Positions 8,871-17,790 of a stretch of 64,000 nucleotides of DNA are shown piece after piece; the stretch's first letter is position 1, and every line of letters begins with the position of its first letter. Below the pieces are notes generated by a model. That model searched no databases and was not told the DNA's origin. It saw nothing but the letters and a program-made list of their open reading frames with translations. The position numbers were made by a program, and so were the translations under genes. Source of the DNA: Chryseobacterium oranimense (GTDB taxonomy: Bacteria > Bacteroidota > Bacteroidia > Flavobacteriales > Weeksellaceae); NCBI RefSeq assembly GCF_025244725.1, contig NZ_CP104203.1, positions 372,001 to 436,000 on the forward strand. The letters are read 5' to 3'.

Positions 8871-8897
8871 AAGAGACCATCTGCATGATGGTCTCTT
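8871..8897 (+). terminator. rho-independent terminator after purA
   Basis: AAGAGACCATC (8871-8881) pairs with GATGGTCTCTT (8887-8897) around a five-base loop and is followed by TTA TTTTA. It lies 22 bp after the purA stop and may also serve the convergent gene at 8956. Confidence 0.85.
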
Positions 8898-8955
8898 TTA
8901 TTTTAATCAGGAAAGAATGCTTGATCCGAAAAATCAATAATCAGTCAATTTAACT

Positions 8956-10047
8956 TCAATCCTCAGTTACTACTGCATCACGTTCTCCATCTTCTTCTTT
9001 TCCTTCCTGTATCATTTCCTCTGCCTCCGCTTTTTCCTCTGGCGTTGCACCCTCAACCTGTTCTTCCTGCTCATCATTATGATGGTCAATAAAAAACTCA
9101 CAATAAACCGGAAGGTGATCCGATCCGAAATTCTCAAGGGTTTTCAGATCTTTAATAAAAATATCCTCACTATGGAACATCAGATCGATAGGAAATCTTA
9201 GCAGGCGGTATTTCGCATGAAAGGTAGACACAAAAGAGCGCCCGATTCTCGGATCAATTAAATGACTCGTTTTTCTAAACAGGATAGATGACTTTGACCA
9301 TGCCACATTATTAAAATCCCCTACAACAATAACAGGCTCATGGATATTTTTAACCCTTTTTGCAGCACTTAAAAGATCGCCGTCCCTTTCTTTTGAAGTT
9401 TCCTCTTCAGTAGGGCTTGGCGGAGGCGGATGCACCCCGAAAAATACAAATGAAAATCCATCCTCAGTCTTCAAATGAGCCTCGATGCTCGGAATATCAT
9501 CAGCCACAAAATAATGCGTTTTTGCGCTTTTAATCTCAATTTTAGAATAGAAATGCATTCCATAGGTATTCTCAAGGGTTACCTTATGCTGGAATGGATA
9601 TTCTTTTTCAAGACTCCTCATTGCCTGCTCCCATTCACCATTGCTTTCCATGGTCAGAAACATTTCTGGGCTGTATTTTTCTATCAGTTTGATAAATCTG
9701 TCATATTCCTTATTAAACTGGTAAACATTGGCTGAAATAAAATGCAGTTTTTGAGAAGACTTATGCTGCTGCCTGTATTTTTTAACCGGATAAAGAGGTG
9801 TATATTTTACAAGCGTTACCCCGTGATGCACAAATAACAGGACCAGAAGCCCCTGCGAATACAGGAAATTTTGAGGATTCTCAATCAGGAAACCGAAAAT
9901 AAAAGTAAAAAAGACAATATAAAAGATCTGGATCTTACCAAACTCCGGAACCCTGAATATCCAATGGGAACTCTGAATTTTGGGCAGTATCGTAAACACC
10001 ACCAGCAGCGCAATTAAAAATAAATAGATTCCCCACATAGTATTCAA
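8956..10047 (-). CDS. membrane-anchored endonuclease/exonuclease/phosphatase family protein
   Basis: 363 residues. Three hydrophobic segments lie at about 4-23, 38-58 and 64-80, then an EEP domain follows with HFISANVYQFNKEYD, the metal-binding glutamate in LTMESNGEWE, VVGDFNNVAWS near 240 and the C-terminal GSDHLPVYCEF. The last 40 residues are strongly acidic (repeated EE and ED). The domain should face the periplasm if the third segment ends outside. EEP enzymes cut DNA, RNA or phosphoesters of lipids and sugars, and this membrane-anchored subset is uncharacterised as far as I know. Monocistronic by position. Confidence 0.85.
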   Translation of the reverse strand: MNTMWGIYLFLIALLVVFTILPKIQSSHWIFRVPEFGKIQIFYIVFFTFIFGFLIENPQNFLYSQGLLVLLFVHHGVTLVKYTPLYPVKKYRQQHKSSQKLHFISANVYQFNKEYDRFIKLIEKYSPEMFLTMESNGEWEQAMRSLEKEYPFQHKVTLENTYGMHFYSKIEIKSAKTHYFVADDIPSIEAHLKTEDGFSFVFFGVHPPPPSPTEEETSKERDGDLLSAAKRVKNIHEPVIVVGDFNNVAWSKSSILFRKTSHLIDPRIGRSFVSTFHAKYRLLRFPIDLMFHSEDIFIKDLKTLENFGSDHLPVYCEFFIDHHNDEQEEQVEGATPEEKAEAEEMIQEGKEEDGERDAVVTED

Positions 10048-10167
10048 TAAACGGATAAAAATAATCTATTTTTAAATAATTCGAAACAATTCACTTTTTA
10101 AACTTGCTAATTTTAACAATTCACAATATTTTTCCTACTTTTATGGTACCCGATAATGACATTCCAC

Positions 10168-10608
10168 ATGAATAAACTTGTTGCACTCACTTTAGCTTTT
10201 GGTACTTTCTGCTTCGGACAGCAGAATCAGGATATAGAAAAACCTATCCGCAATCTATTTTCGGGAATGAAAAATGCTGATCCTGGACTGATAAAGTCTG
10301 CTTTTGCAGAAGGAGCAATTCTTCAGACCATTACCAAAGACGGAACTGTGAAAAACGAAAATGTACAGGAATTTATTGATTCCGTTTCCAAATTTTCAAA
10401 AGATGATCTGGATGAAAGAATTATTGTTGATGCCGTTCATACTGATGGCGGACTGGCAAGTGTTTTTACACCGTATTCATTCTTTTTAAAAGGTAAGTTT
10501 TCCCATTGCGGGGCAAACAGTTTTCAATTGGTCAAGCAGCAGAATGACTGGAAAATTCAATACATTATTGATACCAGGAAAAAAGAAAACTGTAAAGAAA
10601 TAAAATAG
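10168..10608 (+). CDS. secreted NTF2-like (SnoaL/lumazine-binding type) protein
   Basis: A small exported protein with a signal peptide (MNKLVALTLAFGTFCFG, cut before QQN) and a compact domain: an N-terminal helix with IRNLFSGMKNADPGLIKSAF, then TPYSFFLKGKFSHCGANSFQLV and WKIQYIIDTR. This order of elements fits the NTF2-like fold annotated as SnoaL-like or putative lumazine-binding. No catalytic residue is evident. I prefer the ATG at 10168; an upstream in-frame ATG at 10156 adds only MTFH and would spoil the signal peptide. The ligand is unknown. Confidence 0.75.
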   Translation: MNKLVALTLAFGTFCFGQQNQDIEKPIRNLFSGMKNADPGLIKSAFAEGAILQTITKDGTVKNENVQEFIDSVSKFSKDDLDERIIVDAVHTDGGLASVFTPYSFFLKGKFSHCGANSFQLVKQQNDWKIQYIIDTRKKENCKEIK

Positions 10609-10662
10609 CAGAAGATCTCTGATAGATCTTTAAAATGCAGTCGAAAAAAAATATATTCTAAA

Positions 10663-11040
10663 ATGAAGATTCACCACATTGCCATCATATGCTCGGATTA
10701 TGAAGTTTCAAAAAAATTCTATACTGAAATTCTGGGTTTAAATATCATCCGTGAAGTTTACCGTAAAGAAAGACAGTCATACAAACTTGATCTTGCTATC
10801 GGAGATCATTATGTAATTGAGCTGTTTTCATTTCCTGATCCTCCGCCAAGACCATCCCGTCCCGAGTCATGCGGTTTAAGGCATTTGGCTTTTTCCGTAG
10901 AGAATGTACAGGATAAGAGGGAAGAATTGGTAAAAAAAGGCCTGGTCTGTGAAGAAATCCGTATAGATGAATATACGGGAAAAGAGTTTTTCTTTACCCA
11001 GGATCCGGATCAGCTTCCGTTGGAATTTTATGAAATGTAA
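10663..11040 (+). CDS. VOC family metalloprotein, YaeR/GloA2 type
   Basis: 125 residues with two beta-alpha-beta-beta-beta modules of the glyoxalase/VOC superfamily. Probable metal ligands are His5 (KIHHIAI), a glutamate in YVIELFSFP, His in GLRHLAFSV and Glu near the end in LPLEFYEM. The PPPRPSRPE stretch between modules is typical of the YaeR group, whose physiological reaction is not established. It starts 54 bp after the NTF2-like gene on the same strand and may be co-transcribed. It converges on the DUF1634 gene with a 3 bp gap. Confidence 0.85.
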   Translation: MKIHHIAIICSDYEVSKKFYTEILGLNIIREVYRKERQSYKLDLAIGDHYVIELFSFPDPPPRPSRPESCGLRHLAFSVENVQDKREELVKKGLVCEEIRIDEYTGKEFFFTQDPDQLPLEFYEM

Positions 11041-11043
11041 AAA

Positions 11044-11427
11044 TTAGTGGGCATAACCCGTAAAGAAACTGACTGCCATAATAGCTAGAACAATTGAGGA
11101 AATGACTACATAAACGTAGTCTTTTTCTTTTAAATACCCGATCAGTGCAAAAATAATCCTTACAAGAGGAGTGAAGATCAGCAGAAGGATTCCGAGTTGG
11201 ATAATCGCCATGCCTTCTCCTTTGCATAATGAACTCCAGAACATTCCCCATACCTTTTCGGAAGAAGAGCCCATGTCCAGAGAAGTATATTTTTTAGGCA
11301 TTTTAAAGCCTTCTGTAAACAGTTTGATAAAACCAATCAATGATGTGGCCACAGATAAAATTACCCCCAGTCTCAGAAGATTTCCTACGGAACGGTTCAG
11401 ATCCACATCTGTAAAATTCTTTCTCAT
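11044..11427 (-). CDS. DUF1634 membrane protein, partner of TauE exporter
   Basis: 127 residues with three hydrophobic segments (about 16-35, 69-90 and 103-122), matching the DUF1634 family. These proteins are nearly always encoded directly after a TauE/SafE permease. Here the start overlaps the permease stop by one base at 11427. The function is unknown; an accessory role in the same transport process is inferred from the constant pairing. Confidence 0.85.
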   Translation of the reverse strand: MRKNFTDVDLNRSVGNLLRLGVILSVATSLIGFIKLFTEGFKMPKKYTSLDMGSSSEKVWGMFWSSLCKGEGMAIIQLGILLLIFTPLVRIIFALIGYLKEKDYVYVVISSIVLAIMAVSFFTGYAH

Positions 11428-12257
11428 TATCTGAAACTTTTATTGATACCGTTATACATCATATATACTGCAAGAATAGTAATCACAATAGCAAAGAACA
11501 CCTTCAATTTCTTTGTTTTGGATACCATCAGGGTTTTTGAACCGATGAAACTTCCCACCACTACACCAATCAGTACCGGAGCTACGATCACCGGGATGAT
11601 CTCGCCTCTCTGGAAATAGATCAGGGCACTGGCTACAGCAGTTACACCAATCATAAAGTTACTGGTAGTCGTAGAAACCTTAAACGGAAGTTTCATCATA
11701 TTATCCATTGCCAAAACTTTAAGCGCTCCGGAACCGATTCCCAAAAGCCCGGACATAGCACCGGCAAACAGCATCATCAGGAATCCCGGAACGGTATTTC
11801 TTGCAGAATAGCTTTTTAAAACCCCTTTATCCGGAAAAGTTCCGTACAGTTTCAGTTTTTCTTCAAGGCTTCCTTTAATCAGGGGTTCCTGATGGTCAGG
11901 TTTTCCCTTAAGATTTAAAACAACCGTTAATAAAAGGATGCTGGCGAAAATAATTCCGATCGTGTTAGGATTAAGCATTCCGGAAACCAATGCTCCGATG
12001 ATTGCCCCTGCAGTAGTCCCGATTTCCAGAAACATACCTATACGCATATTGGTGAAACCTTCTTTCACAAAAGCTACTGCGGCGCCGGAAGAAGTGCCGA
12101 TCACAGAAATTAAAGAAGCACCAATCGCATAATGCATCGGAACGCCGAAACCCAGCGTTAATAAAGGAATAATTATAACTCCTCCTCCCAAACCTGTAAG
12201 TGAACCTAAAAGACCGGCGGAAACTGCGCCGAGAAACAGAATAATGATTTCTGACAT
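11427..12257 (-). CDS. TauE/SafE family sulfite/organosulfur exporter
   Basis: 276 residues, nearly all hydrophobic, with about eight membrane segments in two repeats. The repeats carry the family's glycine-rich motifs GSLTGLGGGVIIIPLLTLG near 18-36 and LLGIGSGALKV near 171. Members export sulfite, sulfoacetate or related anions, and the substrate here cannot be assigned. It is the first gene of a two-gene unit with the DUF1634 protein and is divergent from the DUF1543 gene. Confidence 0.88.
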   Translation of the reverse strand: MSEIIILFLGAVSAGLLGSLTGLGGGVIIIPLLTLGFGVPMHYAIGASLISVIGTSSGAAVAFVKEGFTNMRIGMFLEIGTTAGAIIGALVSGMLNPNTIGIIFASILLLTVVLNLKGKPDHQEPLIKGSLEEKLKLYGTFPDKGVLKSYSARNTVPGFLMMLFAGAMSGLLGIGSGALKVLAMDNMMKLPFKVSTTTSNFMIGVTAVASALIYFQRGEIIPVIVAPVLIGVVVGSFIGSKTLMVSKTKKLKVFFAIVITILAVYMMYNGINKSFR

Positions 12258-12317
12258 GCTACAAATATAAAACTATTGTGGTAGTCTGCCAAACGTTTAA
12301 AAAAGATAAATTTGACG

Positions 12318-12325
12318 TATTTTTG
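12318..12325 (+). promoter_or_regulatory. -7 element (TAttTTTG) of the DUF1543 gene
   Basis: TATTTTTG at 12318-12325 matches the -7 consensus. Transcription would begin near 12330, right at the first in-frame ATG (12331), leaving no leader. The second ATG at 12343 would have about 12 nt of leader. No good -33 element is visible. Confidence 0.5.
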
Positions 12326-12342
12326 CAGATATGAAAAGTGAA

Positions 12343-12894
12343 ATGAAATTATTTTATATCATTCTCGGTGCAACGCCCAAAGGCAGGAATATCGAGCAGC
12401 ATGACGTTTTTTTCGGGATCGCAGAAAATCTTAAAGATCTCGTTCCCGATATGAAGAATTTCTGGAAGGAAGCAGAAGGAAAAATTCACATAGACTGTTA
12501 TCAGGAAGTAAAATTTGCAGATGGATATGAAGTGACAATTGTTGAGAAAACAGATCAGCCGTCCGAAGACCAGCTGTATTTCCTTAATTTAGGAGGATAC
12601 AGGAAAGGTTTTTTCGAAGAGTTCCATGAGCAGCACCTGATGGTGGGAAAATCGATGGGAGAGATCGTGAAAAGAGCAAAGGCAACAGAATTTTATGCAA
12701 CGATGGGTTTTGAAGGAGCAGTAAGCCATATTGATGATAAACACGGTGTTGATATTGATGATATTTTCAACGTAAATGACATCCTTCCTGAAAAAATGAA
12801 AGAAAAATACACCATCGTACTGAAGAAATCTGATGCAGGAAATCAGGAAAACCCAATGGGGCTTGGATATCTAAATATTGATAAAATCAAATAA
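12343..12894 (+). CDS. DUF1543 domain protein
   Basis: 183 residues from the ATG at 12343 (187 from 12331). The N-terminus MKLFYIILGATPKGRNIEQH followed by DVFFGI is the DUF1543 hallmark, and a second similar segment (LYFLNLGGYRKGFFEEFHEQ) shows the internal duplication of the family. It seems cytoplasmic, without signal or membrane segment. The function is unknown. purK follows after 43 bp on the same strand, so the two may share a transcript. The later start is preferred because it matches the conserved first residues. Confidence 0.85.
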   Translation: MKLFYIILGATPKGRNIEQHDVFFGIAENLKDLVPDMKNFWKEAEGKIHIDCYQEVKFADGYEVTIVEKTDQPSEDQLYFLNLGGYRKGFFEEFHEQHLMVGKSMGEIVKRAKATEFYATMGFEGAVSHIDDKHGVDIDDIFNVNDILPEKMKEKYTIVLKKSDAGNQENPMGLGYLNIDKIK

Positions 12895-12937
12895 ATCTTC
12901 CGGTAAATAAAATCTAATAGAAAAAATAAAAGTAAGA

Positions 12938-14050
12938 ATGAAAATAGGAATTTTAGGAGGCGGACAGCTTGGACGAATGCTGATACAAAGCGCACTGAAA
13001 TATGATGATCAGTTTTATACACTGGACCCGGCTTCTGATGCACCATGCAATAATATCTCACATTTTACACAGGGAAATTTCAACGATTATGAAACCGTGT
13101 TGAATTTTGGGAAAGATAAAGATGTGGTAACCATTGAAATAGAGCATGTAAATGCAGATGCTCTGGCTGAACTTGAAAATCAAGGTATAAAAGTGGTTCC
13201 GAATTCTAAAATTATTAAAACAATTCAGCAAAAAATTCTTCAGAAACAGTTTTACGAAACCCACGATATTCCGAGTCCGGAATTTGAAGTGATGGACGGA
13301 AGCTCTGACGAAATTAAAATGCCGTTACCCTTCGTACAGAAAATGAATACAGGAGGATACGACGGAAAAGGAGTTCAGGTAATCCGTACAGCAGACGATA
13401 TGAAAAATCTTTGGGTACAGGATTCTGTGATTGAAAAACTGGTAGATATCGACAAAGAACTTTCTGTAATCGTAGCAAGAAATGAAAAAGGCGAAACAAA
13501 AACTTTCCCTGTAACTGAAATGGTTGCCGATCCAAAGCTGAATTTGCTTGATTTCAATATCTGCCCGGTATTCTTAAATGAAGATATCCAGAAACAGATT
13601 GATTCTATCACGGAAAAATTCCTGAATGCAATACATTCACCGGGCCTTTTTGCTATTGAACTATTCCTTGATAAAAGCGGAAAAGTATGGGTAAATGAAA
13701 CTGCTCCGAGACTCCACAATTCCGGCCACCAGAGCCAGGAAGGAAATGCCAACTCCCAGTTTGAGCAGATGTACCGTGTAGTGAAAAATTTACCTTTAGC
13801 TGATACTGACACTATTGGGTATAGCGGAATGCTGAACCTTGTAGGAGCGGAAGGACATGCAGGAAAAGTAATTTATGAAGGAATGGATGAGGTTCTTAAA
13901 TTACCGAAAACATACATTCACCTTTACGGAAAAACCGAAACCAAACCGGGAAGGAAAATGGGGCATATTAACGTTTTGGCAGATTCCAGGGAAGAGTTGA
14001 TGGAAAAACTTGTCAAAGTGAAAGAAATGGTGAGAGTCATTGCCGAATAA
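12938..14050 (+). CDS. purK: 5-(carboxyamino)imidazole ribonucleotide synthase
   Basis: 370 residues of the ATP-grasp superfamily. GILGGGQLGRML at 3-14 is the N-terminal dinucleotide-like fold, KMNTGGYDGKGVQVI near 132-146 the ATP-binding glycine loop, and ELFLDKSGKVWVNETAPRLHNSG near 241-263 holds the metal-binding residues. It makes N5-CAIR from AIR, bicarbonate and ATP, which PurE then converts to CAIR. purE is 5 kb away at 19185 rather than adjacent. A terminator follows. Confidence 0.96.
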   Translation: MKIGILGGGQLGRMLIQSALKYDDQFYTLDPASDAPCNNISHFTQGNFNDYETVLNFGKDKDVVTIEIEHVNADALAELENQGIKVVPNSKIIKTIQQKILQKQFYETHDIPSPEFEVMDGSSDEIKMPLPFVQKMNTGGYDGKGVQVIRTADDMKNLWVQDSVIEKLVDIDKELSVIVARNEKGETKTFPVTEMVADPKLNLLDFNICPVFLNEDIQKQIDSITEKFLNAIHSPGLFAIELFLDKSGKVWVNETAPRLHNSGHQSQEGNANSQFEQMYRVVKNLPLADTDTIGYSGMLNLVGAEGHAGKVIYEGMDEVLKLPKTYIHLYGKTETKPGRKMGHINVLADSREELMEKLVKVKEMVRVIAE

Positions 14051-14064
14051 AACTTAAATATAAA

Positions 14065-14092
14065 AAGAGCTGTAAACATACTTACAGCTCTT
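14065..14092 (+). terminator. rho-independent terminator after purK
   Basis: AAGAGCTGTAA (14065-14075) pairs with TTACAGCTCTT (14082-14092), with a six-base loop, followed by TTTTATG. It is 14 bp after the purK stop. Confidence 0.85.
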
Positions 14093-14221
14093 TTTTATGT
14101 GCTATTAATACCCTTCATCAAATCAATGGCTACTTTTATTTTTCTTAAACCATTTGAAATGATATTAATTTTGTATGAAAAGATATTTCTCAGGTTAAGT
14201 GATTTTTTGAATGAGTAAATA

Positions 14222-14758
14222 TTACTCTGGAGCATTTACGTTTTCCAATTTAATACCAGATGTTACAATTTTTCCTATTTCTGTTTCTTTACTATGTCTA
14301 TACTTATCTGTAAAAATCCAGAATTCTTTTGCATCATTTGAATCTTGTGCTATGATGAGATTAAAATTTCCTGCTACAGAAATCACCGGAATTGTTTTTT
14401 TTTCGGTAGGATGACTATGGTTGGTAGGAATATCTTTAAGTTTGGAAAGTTCTTTTTTTAATTCTTCCGGCTGCAACGATCCGAAATCATTATAATTAAC
14501 AACTATTTTTGTTTTAGGATCAGCAAGGATGCCCAATATTTCATTTCTGATATTTTTTGCCATCATATTTTGCACTATGATTAATAATAGTGCTAAAATA
14601 AAAATTTGAGCAAACAAAACGATACCAATTACTGTTACTCTATCATTTTTAAACAGGCGTGTCAGCATGGCAATTAATAATCCTATCAATGCAATGACAC
14701 AGGAAAATGGTAATAAGGAAGTTAAAAAAGAGCTGAAAGTTTCAAGATTTTCAATCAT
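14222..14758 (-). CDS. small membrane protein of unknown function
   Basis: 178 residues from the ATG at 14758; an ATG at 14785 would add nine. Two hydrophobic segments lie at about 11-33 and 42-65, followed by a soluble domain with KTKIVVNYNDFGSLQPEELK, then NFNLIIAQDSNDAKEFWIFT. The domain contains no motif I know. It is alone on the minus strand between the purK terminator and the antiporter. The 'xxIIAQDSxxxxEFWIFTDKY' part looks like a beta-hairpin and could be a ligand-sensing domain, but that is speculation. Confidence 0.65.
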   Translation of the reverse strand: MIENLETFSSFLTSLLPFSCVIALIGLLIAMLTRLFKNDRVTVIGIVLFAQIFILALLLIIVQNMMAKNIRNEILGILADPKTKIVVNYNDFGSLQPEELKKELSKLKDIPTNHSHPTEKKTIPVISVAGNFNLIIAQDSNDAKEFWIFTDKYRHSKETEIGKIVTSGIKLENVNAPE

Positions 14759-14879
14759 AAAAAATAAAACACAGTTTATAGACACTAAAATATAAAAATG
14801 ATAACTGATATGTGGTATTATGAGCAGGACTAGATTTATTTAATATCTTCCTTATTTTCTCAAAAACTTTCTTCTTTTT

Positions 14880-17003
14880 TTACTTAAAAATCTTCTGAAT
14901 CACATTTCCAATTTCCACAAAATCATCATGATTGCCTACGGAGCGTATTTCCGGGCTGTTTTCATTAAATTCTGAAAATGGGAAGATCAACAGGTAATTA
15001 TTATCATTTAGGTATTTATTCAGCAATTCTGGAATGAGCCTCATTCTCGGAATATAGGATTTCATGCCGCGTTTGGCCATCAGGACAATTAAAGCCTCAT
15101 CTTCTTTCAGTTTTGCAGCGGTTTTTTCACCATCCTGCCAGGTGCTCATAATGATAAACTCTGCTTCTATATTTGCCTTTTTCACAATCTTCTGAAGGAT
15201 ATCCAGAATATTTTCCGGAGCATAAAAAACCACACTGGCGCCGGAATTTCTGGCAATATTCCACACTCTTAGCAGAGCATGAAAAAATCCAGCTTCCTTA
15301 TGAGCGTTTTCCGGGATCATTACGGCATATTTTTTTATGGTGGAAAGCGGCTGCGCTGCATGGTAAACCAGTACATTCACATCATCATTTTGAAGGTATC
15401 CGCTGTAAAGGTTGTAAACAAAGGAAGGAGAGAAGCCTTTTTCGTCTTCCAGACCGATGATAAGATCGGTAATATTCTGTTCTTTGATTACATTCTTCAC
15501 TCCATTGATCACATCATTATCGTATCTTTTAAGAGCCTGCATTTTAACATCAGCCGCTGCGGCAGCATCTGTTGCCTGGTGAAGCAGCTTTTCAGCATTT
15601 TTTACAGAAGATTCATTTTTATCTTCATTAATGACATTTAAGGCAAAGAGGTTTTCTGTATTATCATGAGCTTTAATCAGTATACCCAGATTAACCATTC
15701 TTTCTACAGTTTCCTCATAATTGATCGCCAGAAGAATATTTTCCTCTTCATGACTATTTCCGGAAACCGTGTCTTCATTATCACTTTCTGCAATCTTTTG
15801 GGCGCTGGCCATCGAAACAAATGAAGAAATCGTACAGGAAATAAGGATCAGCAGAATGCTTCCGTTCAGTACGTGCTCATTCAATAGCCTTACCGGTTCA
15901 CCGGTTTCAGTTTCTGAAAGAATAATATTATATCCTACCATTACTGAGGCTAATGTGGCTGCTGCAGATGCCGAACTCAGCCCAAAAATAAGTTTTCCTT
16001 CCTCTTTGGATAGCCTGAATGTCTTTTGCGTCATCACAGCTGAAATATATTTCCCTCCGATGGAGGCAACAAGCATAATTCCGGCAACTTCAAGGGTTTC
16101 CCAGCTTTTAAAGAAAACTTTGAAATCAATAAGCATTCCCACACTTATCAGGAAAAAAGGGATAAATATGGCATTTCCTACAAATTCTACCCTGTTCATA
16201 AGTGATGAGGTGTGAGGAATAAGCCTGTTTAAAGCCAATCCAGCAAAGAATGCCCCGATAATAGCTTCCACACCGGCTAATTCTGCAAGCAGTGCAGCCA
16301 GATAGATCATGACAAGGACAAAAATGTACTGTGAAATCTTATCATCCACCTTTTTGAAAAACCAGCGTCCTATAATCGGGAATATAATCAGAACAATTAA
16401 AGCAAAAACGATGAAGGAAACCGAAAGTTTAACCCAAAACCCTGTGCCTACATCACCCTGCGACATTCCCACGATTACGGCAAGTACCAAAAGGGCCATG
16501 ATATCCGTAATCATCGTTCCGCCCACTGTAATATTGACTGCTTTGTTCTTGGCGATTCCCAGTTTGCTGACCAGCGGATAGGCAATAAGGGTATGCGATG
16601 AAAAAAGACTGGCAAAAAGGATGGAAGTAAGCATTGAGAATCCCAGAAGATAATAACCACCCAGATAGCCTAGCACAAAAGGCACGGCAAACGTATAAAT
16701 TCCGAAGGTGAGACTTTTCCATTTATTTTTCTTAAAATCGCCCATGTCAATTTCTAGCCCGGCAAGAAACATGATGTAAAGGAGGCCGGTAGTTCCTGTT
16801 ACTACAATACTGCTGTCCCTTGCCAGCACATTAAACCCGTTAGGCCCGATTACTGCTCCGGCAATGATAAGTCCCAGCAGATGCGGAACTTTGATTTTAT
16901 TTAAAAGCAGGGGAGCGGCAAGGATGATGACCAATACCAACAGGAATTTTAAGACCGGATCTTCTATAGGAAAACTCAGATTATGTATACTCAGTAAAAT
17001 CAT
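14880..17003 (-). CDS. CPA2 cation:proton antiporter with C-terminal USP-like domain
   Basis: 707 residues. The first 400 or so form the Na+/H+ exchanger fold of the KefB/CPA2 group with about 12-13 membrane segments; LLGLIIAGAVIGPNGFNVL near 42 and AGLEIDMGDFKKNKW near 81 are family motifs. Instead of a RCK/TrkA-N domain, the cytoplasmic tail of about 280 residues resembles two universal-stress-protein modules (ENILLAINYEETVERMVNLG near 427). Such USP-tailed antiporters are common in Bacteroidota, and the cation is uncertain. It is followed in transcription by nothing close, and preceded by the lipoprotein gene at a 9 bp gap. Confidence 0.88.
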   Translation of the reverse strand: MILLSIHNLSFPIEDPVLKFLLVLVIILAAPLLLNKIKVPHLLGLIIAGAVIGPNGFNVLARDSSIVVTGTTGLLYIMFLAGLEIDMGDFKKNKWKSLTFGIYTFAVPFVLGYLGGYYLLGFSMLTSILFASLFSSHTLIAYPLVSKLGIAKNKAVNITVGGTMITDIMALLVLAVIVGMSQGDVGTGFWVKLSVSFIVFALIVLIIFPIIGRWFFKKVDDKISQYIFVLVMIYLAALLAELAGVEAIIGAFFAGLALNRLIPHTSSLMNRVEFVGNAIFIPFFLISVGMLIDFKVFFKSWETLEVAGIMLVASIGGKYISAVMTQKTFRLSKEEGKLIFGLSSASAAATLASVMVGYNIILSETETGEPVRLLNEHVLNGSILLILISCTISSFVSMASAQKIAESDNEDTVSGNSHEEENILLAINYEETVERMVNLGILIKAHDNTENLFALNVINEDKNESSVKNAEKLLHQATDAAAAADVKMQALKRYDNDVINGVKNVIKEQNITDLIIGLEDEKGFSPSFVYNLYSGYLQNDDVNVLVYHAAQPLSTIKKYAVMIPENAHKEAGFFHALLRVWNIARNSGASVVFYAPENILDILQKIVKKANIEAEFIIMSTWQDGEKTAAKLKEDEALIVLMAKRGMKSYIPRMRLIPELLNKYLNDNNYLLIFPFSEFNENSPEIRSVGNHDDFVEIGNVIQKIFK

Positions 17004-17012
17004 AGGTGTTTT

Positions 17013-17579
17013 TTATTTTGTGGAACGTACTAATTCAACGGAAAATTTGGCGGTACAGCCGTTGTCGGTGGTAATGGTTCTTGTTCCTTTCAATTTGGTG
17101 TCGGAAATATCATTCAGCAGAACGTTCATTTCTACTTTTTTCTGGGAGGTAGAATCCGTTTTGAAATTAAGCCTGATTTCGTTATTTTCAAATTTGCCGG
17201 AATAAAGCCTTACCAGATTATTGTTATTGATGATTTTTGTTGATAAATGACTAGAATCACTGTCGAATTCCCAGATATCCGTACGCTGATCACCCACTGC
17301 ATAATCACTGCAATTGGATTCTGTACAGATCACTTTTCCTGTCCAAGAACCTGAGATTTCTTCAGGCCAAAGCGCTATCTTAACGGAATCTTTTTTGGAA
17401 AAAATGCTGTCTCTCATTTTTAAAAGAGACTGATATTCTGATTCTTTTTTTGCAAATAGTTTTTCTTTTTCCAGTAATTGCTTTTCTCTTTCTGTGAGAT
17501 TTTTTTCTTTTTCTTTATAATCACAGCTAATTAATAGAAAAGAACCAGCAAAAAGTATAAAAAATGTGTTTTTAAGCAT
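17013..17579 (-). CDS. lipoprotein of unknown function with N-terminal coiled coil
   Basis: 188 residues from the ATG at 17579. The longer open frame to 17729 is rejected because its first 50 residues do not look like coding sequence and hide the lipobox. The signal peptide ends in LLIS-C near residue 18, then a charged segment (EKEKNLTEREKQLLEKEKLF) predicts a coiled coil, then a domain with SGSWTGKVICTESNCSDYAVGD and GTRTITTDNGCTAKFSVELV that looks like a small beta-barrel with cysteine pairs. It ends 9 bp before the antiporter start and is probably co-transcribed with it. Confidence 0.75.
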   Translation of the reverse strand: MLKNTFFILFAGSFLLISCDYKEKEKNLTEREKQLLEKEKLFAKKESEYQSLLKMRDSIFSKKDSVKIALWPEEISGSWTGKVICTESNCSDYAVGDQRTDIWEFDSDSSHLSTKIINNNNLVRLYSGKFENNEIRLNFKTDSTSQKKVEMNVLLNDISDTKLKGTRTITTDNGCTAKFSVELVRSTK

Positions 17580-17685
17580 ATTGTTAATGTTGGTGTAAAC
17601 AATATAGGGAAAAATAAGGAAAATATGAAATTTACCTGTGTGGGATGTGTAAATGGGGAAATTTTTATTGATTGGGTTGTGTGGA

Positions 17686-17740
17686 AACCACCCCGTCAAA
17701 AATTCATAGAATTTTTGCCACCCCTCCAAAGGAGGGGAAT
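17686..17740 (-). repeat. dispersed palindromic repeat, copy 1 (GGAGGGG/GACGGGGTGGTT type)
   Basis: Read on the minus strand: ATTCCCCTCC, three bases, GGAGGGGTGGC, a variable 18-base AT-rich palindrome, then GACGGGGTGGTT. The same frame recurs at 55465-55513 with a different inner palindrome. It is intergenic, between the lipoprotein and EamA genes. Similar elements are scattered in many flavobacterial genomes (recollection, not checked). Confidence 0.65.
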
Positions 17741-17790
17741 ATGGCAGTGGGCATCATTGCTCTTGGGTTTCTTGTTTTGGCTTTTAGCTT

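Noticed and set aside
17580..17729. 50-codon N-terminal extension of the lipoprotein gene
   Set aside because: The extension hides the lipoprotein signal and runs into a dispersed repeat; the internal ATG at 17579 gives a proper lipobox.
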